Positions 10,482 to 20,854 of a stretch of DNA of 64,000 bases are shown in pieces (position 1 is the first letter of the stretch; the number at the start of each line of letters is the position of its first letter). This DNA comes from Drosophila persimilis (Eukaryota > Arthropoda > Insecta > Diptera > Drosophilidae): NCBI RefSeq assembly GCF_003286085.1, contig NW_020825298.1, positions 5,890,001 through 5,954,000 on the forward strand. The letters run 5' to 3'. A program made the translations under genes and the position numbers. A model generated the notes under the pieces. That model saw nothing but the letters and a program-made list of their open reading frames with translations, did not search any database and was not told the origin of the DNA.

Positions 10482-11674
10482 TGCAATTAGAATGTGGTCA
10501 CTGTTTGCCTAATCCCAATCCTGGTCCCGATCGGTGTCGGTGTCCTGCCTGCGGGCAGACCGAGGTTTCGTAATGAAAACAAAAAATTTATATCAACAGC
10601 AGAGAAGAACCACTCCGGATGCGAGGGGGTATCGGCCGTGCTATCGGAATACGAAACTCCAATGCAAAACGTTGCTCGCACATAAACCCTAATCACGTTT
10701 TTCCATTGCAACGCGGTTACTGCACCGAATTTCCATTAGTTTTTCGCTCTTTTGGCTACGAATCACAAAAATAAAATATATCTGCTTTTTATTTTTTTTT
10801 TTTGGCTTGCAAATGGATGGTGCTAAAGAAACATCGATAGCACTATCGCCACTGCGCTCACAGTCACGTACACAAGTCGATATATCGCTAAAAGTCACGT
10901 TGATTGGTTTATTTTAAACAGATAAACACCCATTTCGATCAAATGCATGCCTAAATTAATCATCATTTAAAATAAACTTGTACATACATATGTTGAAACA
11001 GATTTAACGATGTTTCAGTTCTCTTCAACAATAAGTTGAAGTAGCAATATTATATGTTCAAAAATATTCCAATTTATAAACTAACTGTTTTAAAAATAAA
11101 ATGCCTACTTTGGTTTCAATTTAAACAAAAATTTAACAATTAATAATATGCATTTTTCACAACAATTGCTTTTATTTATATGTTGTATGATATATTTTTA
11201 TCTGTCCGATAGCTGTGACTTCGATATGCGCGCCAGTGACGTGCCCCATTACTAGCTGAATGACTGTTTTATTTACTGCCCGTCAGAAGGCGCCACAGTG
11301 CTCGGCTATTACTGCATTATATTATTGTTTTTTTTTTAATCAAACGCTAAGCCAAAATACTGCAACCAATAAGTGCTGTGTTTTCTGTTATTTGTTCCAA
11401 AGTGCATATCATAGTTTAGTGTAGAGTTCCCCGCCCTCCCACGCTCCAAAGCCAGACACGCGCTTGCCTTGTCCTCCTCCACCTCCACCTCCATCTTCCC
11501 CTACGCTTACGCTTATAGTTTCGTCGACCCCTGGCCGTGGAAGTCCCCCCCGCCCAGGTGCAGTGGCAGTGGCAGTGGCAGCGGCAACGCAATAGCAGCG
11601 CTTTATCGATTTCACCGCAAGATTTTCCAAAAACGGCTACAAACTGCAGGCGCCCGCGTATCCCCCGCGATATA
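10482..11674. promoter_or_regulatory. Divergent promoter region shared by Bub1 and Bsg25D
   Basis: About 1.2 kb separates the two oppositely oriented start codons, so both upstream promoters must lie here. A cluster near 10,830-10,890 includes ATCGATAG, which overlaps the DRE consensus TATCGATA used by DREF at housekeeping and cell-cycle promoters, plus CGATATATCG and two TCACGT elements. The middle (10,900-11,200) is AT-rich and featureless. The right end (11,220-11,670) is GC-richer and probably carries the Bsg25D 5' UTR. Transcription starts cannot be placed from sequence alone. Confidence 0.55.
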
Positions 11675-14600
11675 ATGGAAGTGTCCTCCGATCCGTATGA
11701 ACAGAAACTGTATCAGATGTTCCAGAGCTGCGAGACAACCCACTGCGGCCTGCTGGACGAGACCTCGCTGCTGAAGCTCTGCTCCCTGCTGGAGCTGCGC
11801 GACCAGGGGGCGGCATTGATCACCAGCCTGGCCGCCAGCTGTGGCGCCCACAAATTGGGTGTATCCTTCGGGCAATTCAAGGAGGCGCTACTCAATTTTC
11901 TTGGCGCAGAATTCGACAGCAGCACAGCGTCCCCGGGATTTATGGGTAAGGCCAAAATCAGTATCAGTTTTTGGGTATTTGGTTCGCGGATTAGCAGCGG
12001 CGGCAGCTGGTGGCCGCGATCATAAAACCCATCGATGTAATCGCCACTTTTTACGATTAGCGGCCCGTATCCTACCTGCTGGTTTGTCCAAAGGATGCTT
12101 CAGGTAGCTGATTCTAACATATAAGAGCAGCTCTCATTCTGGCAAACACTTTAGTTCTTAATCAAAATGGGAACGCGCTTCTACTATCGCCGTGCTGGCG
12201 GCCACATCACAGATCCAATAATTGAAAAATTAGCCGCACGCTTTGGTAGAATCTAACAGCAGCCACACCTTCGTTTTGGCCTCAGTTTCTCATATATTTC
12301 TTTGTATTTTTGTTCTTGTTTTAGAGCGCTCTCTGGTCATCAGTGATGAGCCCCTGGCCAGCACATATATTGAAAGTCCACCCGAATCCTCGGATCGCGA
12401 GGTCTCACCGAAACTGATTGTGGGAACGAAGAAATACGGACGCCGCTCGAGGCCACATCAGGGTGTAGGGCTCCATGAGCTGTCGGTGACGGACTCGGAC
12501 AATACGGATGAAGATCAGCAACAGACGCAGCAAAGGAGTCTCAATGGCTGCGATGATCTGAGCGTACAGGTGGGTCCCCCAATCTGACAAATCTGACATT
12601 CTTCTGGTCTTAAATTGTCCTTCTACCGTTTTCGTTCATACTCGTCACTAATGCCAACTTCTCTGCGTACCCGTAGGTCCATCGGTCATCCTCACAGAGC
12701 GATCTCCCGGGAAGCCGGCGACTGCGTTCCGTCCACACCAGCGGCAGCAAGCTGAAGCGTTGCGCCTCGCTGCCCGCCCGCAAGAATCTGCAATCGAAGA
12801 TGGGTGCAACAGCAGGAGTGGGTGTGACATCCCCCACGGCGGCCAGCAAACTGAAACAGTTGGCCAAACAGAATCAGAATCAGCAGCAAAACAGCAGCAG
12901 CGTCGAATCTCTGGGTAAGTACGAGGAAGAGCATACACAATCGCCCCCCCGGCAGCCCCAGTCACTTTTGTTAGCCCAAAATGCCCAGAATTTATGATAA
13001 AAAGCAAAGACAAAAACACTACTCGTTGTTGTTGGTACACCCACCGCAGGCACCCACCTGCTGCCAGCCACCGCCACCGCACCGGCGTATGAGCACGGGA
13101 GATGCTATCACGGCGGCCGTTTGTTCTGCTGCAAAGGTTTGTGCCGCTCTCTCTATCACTCTCTCGAGGAGGAGCATTCTCCGCATCCACATCCAAATCC
13201 AATTCCAACCATTCGAATCCGGTATCTAATCGCACTCTACTATGTAGCCCGCACCGTTTAATTGTTGTATAATCACATAAATAGTCGTACTATATTGTAT
13301 TTACCTTCACCTATCTATTACCAAAAAAAAAAAAAGAAAAAGTGTTGGAACTCCGCAGGGGACTTAATTTGGCAAAGACATTTAGATAGAATAGATAGTA
13401 CAAATACAGATGGGACTTATACTTAAAGCGAATGCCGTACAAGGGAATACCCTAGATAGACCGCGAAAAGGAAACCACATACATGTCATGTGCATGAAGA
13501 GTCCTATTGTTGCTTAACTGGGGAAGCAATTCTCATATATTTATAATATGCCTTTAACATAATGCCTTTAAAAGAAGGTACATTTTCTAGTTCCAAGCTG
13601 AATTTCTTCGTACAAAATTCGCTTGTGTTAAATTTTAACTGTTTGAATAATTCGAAAGGAATTTGTCCGTTCGCTTATCTGAATTTTGCACCTCCCAAAT
13701 GTGTCCTTGCAGAACTTGAGTATTAGGCTTCCTTTTGCACTATTTTTCCATGATTTCTATTTATTTCTATATGCCAAATTATTTTCACTGTCGGATCTTA
13801 AATAAAGTAAACTTTCGGCGCCTTCGCTTACACCATCACCACACCTACATCCGTTCCCTTTGCCTTTCCCACTCCCTCTTCCACTCCCCTACACCTACAC
13901 CTGGTATCTTGGGCTATAAATGTGTACATAAATGCTATATGTACGACTCGGTACATAATCTTATCATTATTGTTGCTGATTTGCTAATTGCCGTGAGAAT
14001 TGCAGACATCGTGACGCCACAGCAGCTGGAGATGATTGGTGCGGAGAGCATAATCGATGCCTGGGATCAGGCCAACATCGTCAACAGTCGCGCCCTGCTG
14101 CATGCCCTGGGCTTCGACGAGGAGGAGGTCAATCTGATGCAGCTGACCAAAGTGTTGGAGGAGGAGTCCCGCAGTCCCATGGACCGGGATCCGCACACGA
14201 ATACGCTGCGTGCCTTGGTGACCCTGCAGTCGTCGGAGCTGGCCAACTATCGGCGAGCCTATCGCCAGCAGCACGAGGAGAACCTTAAGCTGCGCTCCGA
14301 TAATAAGGCGGCCAACCAGAGGGTGGCTTTGCTGGCCGCCGAGGTGGACGAGCGGCATGCCACGCTCGAGGATAACTCCAAGCAGCAGGTGCAACAGCTG
14401 GAGCAGCGGCATGCGAGCATGGTGCGTGAACTGACGCTGCGGATGAGCAACGATCGCGATCACTGGACGGCCATGACGGGGAAGCTGGAGGCGCAGCTAA
14501 AGAACCTCGAACAGGAGGAGATCAAGCTCAAGACGGAGCTGGAACTGGTGCGCATCGAGAACGCCGAACTGGAGGGGGAGCAGCAGAAGGCGCATCTGCA

Positions 14601-17600
14601 AATGACTGATCTGCTCGAGCAGAACATCAAGCTGAACAACGAGCTGTCGGGTCGTCATCAACATGGCAGCAGCAGTCCCGAGCACAGTCCGCATAGCGGA
14701 CGACGCGATAGCGTCGACAAGGCGGCCGCGGACGAGGAGGAGATGCTGCAGCTGATGGAGAAGTTGGCCGCCCTCCAAATGGAGAATGCCCAGCTGCGCG
14801 ATAAGACTGACGAGCTGACCATCGAAGTTGAGAGCCTGACTCTGGAATTGACGCGCATTAAGACCAGAAACAAGAAGCAGGACCAAGACTCAGAGGCAGC
14901 GGCCGGTGGTGTGGCGGCCACAAAGCGACGCGGCGACTCCCCCAGCAAGACGCATATCACCGAGGAGAGTCCGCGTCTGGGTAAGCAGCGCAAGTGCACC
15001 GATGGGACTGGGGGCACTGGTGGCGGCGACTTAAGCGACAATAGCAACAACAGCGGCGATTGGCTGGCACTCAACTCGGAGTTGCAGCGTAGCAAGAGCC
15101 ACGACGAGGAGCTGGCCAGCCTGAAGCAACGCATTGCAGAATTGGAGGAGAAGTTGCAGGCGGCCACAGCCACAGGAGCCGCACCAGACAGCCGCTGCAA
15201 GGAGCTGGAGGGCAGTCTGGAGCAGATGCAGCGCGCATATGAGGAATGCGAGGATTATTGGCAATCGAAGTTGGGCGAAGAGCGTCAGATGTTCGAGAAG
15301 GAGCGCCAGATCTACGAGGATGAGCAGCAGGAGAGCGACAAAAAGTTCACCGAGCTGATGGAGAAGGTGCGCGAATACGAGGAGCAGTTCAGCAAGGATG
15401 GCCGCCTCTCGCCCATCGATGAGCGCGACATGCTCGAGCAGCAGTACACCGAACTGGAGGCCGAGGCCGCCCAGCTACGTTCCAGCACCGTGCGCATGCT
15501 GGAGGAGAAGTCCCAGGAGATTGGTACGCTGCAATGCGAGATCGAGGATCTGCGGCAACGACTCGGCGAGAGCGTGGAGATCCTTACCGGTGCCTGCGAA
15601 CTGAATTCGGAATCGATTGCCCAACTGAGCGCCGATGCGGGCAAGAGTCCGGCCAGCTCCCCCATCAGCTACCTCTGGCTGCAGAGCACCATCCAGGAGC
15701 CGGCCAAGACTTTTGGGCAAACAGCAGGGCCAGCAGATGAAACCAGTGGCGGCAGTGCTCTCGATATGTTGGGTGGCTCACCTTCGCACAAGGCGACCAG
15801 TCGGTGAGTATTCCATGACCATCTCTGTCTGTCTCTCACGCTATTTCCTCATCCTGTATATATGTTTTATCACTCATTTTTAACCACATCTAAGCTTAAG
15901 CTAAACTAGTTCGTAATATATGTATGTGTTTGTCCAATAAATATAATTTATAATGCCGAAAGGTTGGGTGCCATATAATGGGGTTTTACATATAAAATAT
16001 GTAGGTACATTCTTGAAAAATTTGTTAGGAATTATCCACAGATTCTAGGCAGATTCATATTATTTCAATAAAGTTTGAAAATGGCTAGCTTTTAAAAAAA
16101 TAAAATAATATAAAAAAAAAAACAAAAAACACAAAGGAAAATGTAACAGCATATAAATGCAGCATTTTTTGTACAATGCTATTTTATTTTTATATTTTAA
16201 AATTTTTAAACTAACTCTAGCTTAAGATCTTATGGTCCTTGCTTTTAGGGCCATCGAACCCTTTGATTTGTTGATACAACATTGTTATAAAATCCGTCAT
16301 CCGTCATCGGTTAATATATTTTAAGCGAGAATAGGTTTTTTTCTTAAGTTTATGCAGTAATAAATTAGGTAAATTGAGAATGCGTCAATATAGGATTTAG
16401 TATTTTTTTTCTTGCTCTCTCTAGTTCTTAAGATTAATATAAATATTTTGTTAACATTCAGTAATGGTATATAGGATCATTATCTTGGGGTTTATTTACG
16501 ATACAAATATATAGAAAGTAAACCTTAACAAAATATTAGATAAAATACTGGCCCAAGTGTAGAAAAACGCAATTAAAAATTCTACAAAGATATGAACTTT
16601 AGGAAAGACGAAGCAGAAGCATTTCTTGTATTTGAAAAATTTTTAATTAGCTTAGTATTTCCTTAAAAATGTCTCAAAATGGATATTTCCGAAATAAGTA
16701 TTATATTTTATATTCTTGATCCGCATCAAGAGACGAGTCTGTGTGCTCTATATCTTATTGTCTGAGAGATCGAGTTGTGGCTGTAGATAGATTTCTGTGC
16801 CCAGATCCACGTTAAAAATGGATCCTTCCGACCTTCAAATAGGCGAATTTCAATACTCCAAAAATCTGTATAAATATAGCCTATAGTTCTGCACAGTACA
16901 TGCAAATGCACTTGATATATTTTCTACGGTCTATGTGGATTTTCAAATGATCTAAAAATGTTTTTAAATGTTCTCTGAAAACAGGAACAACCTCACCACT
17001 TCGGAAACATCCATCTTTAGTACGACACCGTTTGACAGCACATCGTCGGGTGGGTCGCCCACAAACAGTGGATCATCATCTGCTGCGCAACCGGGGCCGT
17101 CCGGACCGGCACCAATCAGCAAACCCAAGCGGTCGCAGAGCCCCCAGCAGGCGCAGTCGGAGGGAGAGATAGCCGATTGCGAAACCTCATCGACGGCATC
17201 CAACAAGAGCTTCGATACGCACAGCGTGGTGTCCAACAGCAAGGCTTCGTGCCGCAGCCACGAGAAGTGCAGCAGTCCCAATGTACTGAAGGAGGAACTG
17301 AAGCGCCTCAAGTTCTTTGAGCTGTCGCTGAAGGAGCAGATCAAGGATTTGAGCCTGCAACGTGACGGTTTGGTCATGGAACTGCAACAGTTGCAGGAGG
17401 CGAGACCTGTGCTCGAGAAGGCCTATGCGGTGAGCCATTGGAGCGGGGTAACCAAAGGATAAACTTGATGATTAAACGTTCAATTTATTACAGCGAACCA
17501 CGCATCCAACGCTTCAGCAGCGACTGAACCAACTGGAGCTGCGAAATCGCCATCTGCAAAATGTGATCAAGCAGCAGCAGCAATACACCGAGTCCCTGAT

Positions 17601-17869
17601 GCAGCGTGAGTGGATCAGCTGGTATGGCAATAGAAAATACACAATTCTTATTGGGGTTTGTTCTTTCAGAATCCTGGCGTCAGCATCAAGTGGAGCTCAA
17701 CGATTTGCATGGCCGCATCGAGGCGCAGGGCGTTATGCTGGCCGATCAGACGCAACGTCTGCAGAATGCCGACATTCTTGTCAAGGATCTGTATGTGGAG
17801 AATTCGCATCTGACCGCCACCGTGCAGCGCTTGGAGCAGCAGCGTGCGCGCGTGAACCTAATACACCAA

Positions 17870-17903
<34 letters not shown>

Positions 17904-17947
17904 GTCTAGTTGGTGCCGCCCTCGGCGGATTGCCAGGCATGCCTTAG
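11675..17947 (+). CDS. Bsg25D: Bsg25D, centrosomal coiled-coil protein, ninein homologue (1,128 aa)
   Basis: Blastoderm-specific gene 25D encodes the Drosophila ninein-related protein of centrosomes and microtubule organisation. Seven coding exons join in frame with GT/AG sites: 11,675-11,945, 12,325-12,569, 12,677-12,914, 14,006-15,803, 16,985-17,429, 17,494-17,605 and 17,670-17,947. I recognise the N-terminus (MEVSSDPYEQKLYQMFQSC) and long stretches as the known fly protein. The N-terminal ~90 residues are a conserved globular region, followed by a Ser-rich linker. Extensive coiled coil runs through the large exon 4, and a second coiled coil ends in a poly-Gln run and LPGMP. Exon 1 to 2 joins in phase 1, which also fits an alternative first exon at 12,167. 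Exon 4 read-through meets a stop at once, allowing a short isoform. Confidence 0.93.
12072..12166 (+). promoter_or_regulatory. Internal early-embryo promoter of Bsg25D (TATA plus two TAGteam sites)
   Basis: Within intron 1, CAGGTAG occurs at 12,072-12,078 (minus) and 12,101-12,107 (plus). This heptamer is the TAGteam site bound by Zelda at early zygotic genes. A TATAAG box at 12,120-12,125 sits about 30 nt before an initiator-like TTAGTT (A at 12,153). An ATG in good fly context (ATCAAAATG) follows at 12,167. The compact order enhancer sites, TATA, Inr, ATG is what short early zygotic promoters look like, and fits the blastoderm expression for which the gene is named. Confidence 0.7.
12167..12245 (+). 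CDS. Bsg25D: Alternative first coding exon of Bsg25D (26 aa)
   Basis: The frame from ATG 12,167 encodes MGTRFYYRRAGGHITDPIIE and six more residues (KLAARF), then meets a GTAGAA donor at 12,246. The exon ends in phase 1, exactly as the upstream first exon does. Splicing to exon 2 at 12,325 would therefore restore the ERSLVISDEP frame, replacing the N-terminal ~90 residues. The intron would be 79 nt, a common fly size. If unspliced, the frame ends after 29 residues at 12,256. The transcript is inferred, not shown. Confidence 0.55.
12915..14005 (+). other. Bsg25D intron 3
   Basis: This is a 1,091-nt intron between GTAAGT at 12,915 and TTGCAG at 14,005. It contains a CCACCGCAGGCACC-type GC-rich start, an A-run near 13,323 and CT/CA-rich sequence near its 3' end. 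Exon 4's frame happens to be open back to about 13,735, but the splice site and the known protein place the exon start at 14,006. Confidence 0.7.
15804..16984 (+). other. Bsg25D intron 4 with candidate internal 3' end
   Basis: This is a 1,181-nt AT-rich intron from GTGAGT at 15,804 to AACAG at 16,984. Reading through the donor gives an immediate TGA (CGG TGA). An AATAAA lies at 15,936, 130 nt further on, so premature polyadenylation would yield an ~851-aa protein. The rest holds long A/T runs and nothing else I can identify. Confidence 0.6.
15936..15941 (+). terminator. Intronic polyadenylation signal AATAAA in Bsg25D
   Basis: A canonical hexamer lies inside intron 4, shortly after the stop codon produced by exon 4 read-through. 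It could produce the short Bsg25D isoform. Confidence 0.45.
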
Positions 17948-19439
17948 TCGACACAAGAAGACAACCAATCAACCAATCAATAGAGAGACATCGAACTTGA
18001 ACTCATGCACTCCGTATGCAGCGTATCGTTATGAATGTTATATATATATAGACTTAATTTAGTATCTGTTTTTTCGTGCTGCATTGTCGTTTGTAAATGA
18101 ATGTTGTTTGACACGAAAGAGGCACAGCACATCGACAAAAACAAAAACAATAACTCTAAACAAGTAACTAAAAAACTCACCCACGCGCAAAGAGGAACAA
18201 TCTCCACACACTAATGTACCAATTTGTAACACAATAATCGACATACACTAAACGGAGAAACTATTTACGTGCGCGCGCGTATTCGTTTAATATACAATAT
18301 ATAGATATCGCTATATATTCTACTGCAATGTTGACCTTAATAATTGACTACGCAAAAATAGTTAACGTCTATTAACTTATAATTATATTAGAAGAAAGAA
18401 CAAAAGAACAGTATTTTAAATTTGTTATTCGTCTGAGAGAGAGTAGGCAAGCCACGTTTATCAAATGTTTATCACGTGCCCAATCCAAATGCATCGGAAT
18501 TGTTGTTAATTTTATTGGTAGAACAAACAAACAAACAAACAAAATGATCTATGATATTGATATAATATGTAACGAAAAAAGACCTGTACATCTGTAATCC
18601 ATACCACACCTTATCTTATACACAATTGAATGTATTTTGTATTTATGCGATTTAAGTTAGCCAATACTCTTCGATTGCTTTTGCGAACGCGAACATTTTG
18701 TTAAACATTTTTCAATCGCACCCGCGGTTTATCTGTAGGGGAATGCAATATCCCCCTGATCTAACTATGTAATACATATTTCGATTCAACACATTAGTAA
18801 ATATTATGTATGCATGGCATGTGTGGTCAACGCTGCTTAACCCAATACTTTCGATCAAAATAGAAATTTACTTTTTAAAAGTATCAACAAAAAATATCAA
18901 AAAATATAAAACCAAATATAAAATTATTTAAAAAACCTATTAAGATTGAGTTTTTATAAAATAATAAGCTTCCAGTTCCCTTGATGGTACATTTATGATT
19001 TACAAATTTAAATTTAAATTCGAAAATAATGGAGTATTCTTGCTGCTAATCTACACAGGATCCGAGTGGCCTTCCAATATCCATGTATACTAGCGTTAAT
19101 TCGTCAAATGTTTCGAATGCGGTTTAGCTGTACAAATTTAAGCAGATGGATTGTACGCTGCCTTCGCTGAAAAATAAAAACCTTAAAATTTAGTTAAATT
19201 TACGGGGTGTTTGTCACATAATTTAATTTCAATTTTAAAGCAAAAAGCTTGATGCTAAGATATTTTAAAAAACAAACGCAGGTTACCGCCGAATTCGTTA
19301 CGCACATGCATCATCGATAGGTAGAATCAAAAGTCGCGGTTCTATCTGATAAACAACAGAAAAATAGTAACATCAATAAAAGCAAGTATTTAAAATAAAC
19401 CAGTCAATTAGAAAATAGGTTCATTAATTGAATAAAATT
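17948..19439 (+). other. Bsg25D 3' untranslated region and downstream spacer
   Basis: AT-rich sequence follows the Bsg25D stop. It contains (AAAC)n near 18,525, a GCGCGCGCGT run near 18,271 and TATATA runs. The first clear AATAAA hexamers are at about 19,171 and 19,375, so either the 3' UTR is over 1 kb long or a variant signal is used. No further coding sequence is seen. Confidence 0.4.
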
Positions 19440-19647
19440 ATGTGGGCAGGGCTGAGAGATCTATCCAGCTAGTAATATTCGACGGAATATCAAAAACGAG
19501 GAATATGTATTATAGAGTATGAATTCGTCAGTATATTTACGGTATATTTTGAAAATGAGACGATATATTTTAGTATATTTCTGAGGGTTGGACGGTATAT
19601 TTTATTGACAAGTCGGTCACATTGGTCACATATAACAATAGTAAATA
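19440..19647 (+). promoter_or_regulatory. Housekeeping-type promoter with two Motif-1-like sites
   Basis: TCGGTCACATT (19,613) and TTGGTCACATA (19,622) each approach the Drosophila core promoter Motif 1 (YGGTCACACTR), which sits at the start site on the sense strand. Upstream are repeated GGTATATTTT-type elements, a composition often seen before fly housekeeping genes. The arrangement points to transcription to the right, starting within ~30 nt of the ATG at 19,648. Confidence 0.45.
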
Positions 19648-19887
19648 ATGTGCTGTTTTTCGTTTGTTTCTTGTGTATTTGTGGTTTTTGTGCATCTAAT
19701 AAGTGGTGAGTCCCAAGTTGAAGACCATATAAGTGAAAGTAGTAATATTAAAGAACACCATGAGGCGGGAAAGCCCAGGGACGACATGTTTTTCATGGCT
19801 TGTTTGTTTGGCCATGTGTGTGTGCGTGCTATTGTGTGTGTATGCGGTTTGTTTTGTTATTCGATCCGTAAAATGGCATTAAGTTAA
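19648..19887 (+). CDS. Candidate small membrane or secreted protein (79 aa)
   Basis: The frame starts MCCFSFVSCVFVVFVHLISG, a hydrophobic segment that could be a signal peptide or membrane anchor. A polar middle (ESQVEDHISESSNIKEHHE) follows, then a second hydrophobic segment (FFMACLFGHVCVRAIVCVCG), ending in a basic tail. No homologue is recognised. Support comes from the promoter-like sequence directly upstream in the right orientation. A good donor (GTGAGT) occurs in codon 20, so the frame may instead be a first exon. It lies between Bsg25D and the Cyp4ac pair. Chance open frame remains possible. Confidence 0.4.
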   Translation: MCCFSFVSCVFVVFVHLISGESQVEDHISESSNIKEHHEAGKPRDDMFFMACLFGHVCVRAIVCVCGLFCYSIRKMALS

Positions 19888-20854
19888 TTAAATTAATGAT
19901 TTGTGAAGGCACTCTGAGGCATAGACTGGCCAACCACAAAGAAATTGCAATAATTTGCTGCCAGAAAAGTTGCAGCACTTGCATGGCCTCACCATTAATG
20001 TTGTAATGGATACCAGGATACCGAAAATCATCCTAAGATTGACTGTAACTATATGTTTTATGTGTTTAAGGGTATGCATTATGTTGCTAAATGCAATTAT
20101 TTCATTGCACTTGATCAAAATTTGTTTGAAAACCATAGCTGCCATTTTGGACCGCGTTTTTTTCTCGTCCACCTGACAGCAACAGGCATTCCTGTAAAGT
20201 TCTGATTGGAAAATGGCATTCCAACAAGCCTTGATACTAAATTCCAACTATACCATTATTGCCATTTATTATTATATATTTATATGGTCCTTCACATTTA
20301 TTGATATCTATTCATAATTCAATTGTTTAAGCATCAATATATTTCCTGATAATTATTTACTTTCCGTCCGCATGTATCGTGTATTCCAAAGAACCTACAT
20401 CTACATTCTACATGCACTCTTATATTTTACATGCATTTTCTAGAATGTTTGAACAGAACTTTATTTGGAAATGGCTATTCCCAAATATGTCCATTCTACA
20501 ATATATAGATCTACGTATATATATTTCTGATCTGCGTAAGGAAACAATCGAATTATTTTATTTTTAAATAGCAGTTTAACAAATGTGTCGTCAGGTGTCG
20601 CCACAGAGCCATGTCGTTCGCGTCTATATCTTTTATGTAAAATACCGTGCAACTATTTTGTATCGTTCGTTTGGCTCGAATATTTAATGTCTCTTTTGTC
20701 TGGGCGAGAAAATCTCCTTATCTCCTTGATAGGTGGGGACTATTTAGCAAAATATCATAAGAAAATGGGCATTAATGAATTCAAAATGTGGTTTTGTATG
20801 TAAGAGTATAATTCTTTCCCCTGATCGATTCTATGGGATATTCACAACAACATT
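19888..20854. other. Spacer downstream of Cyp4ac gene 1
   Basis: AT-rich sequence between the small ORF and the P450 stop codon. A minus-strand AATAAA (TTTATT near 20,555) could end the P450 transcript. I see no other gene. Confidence 0.4.

Noticed and set aside
13735-14005. Open frame extending upstream of Bsg25D exon 4
   Set aside because: A strong 3' splice site at 14,005 and the known protein sequence place this stretch in intron 3.
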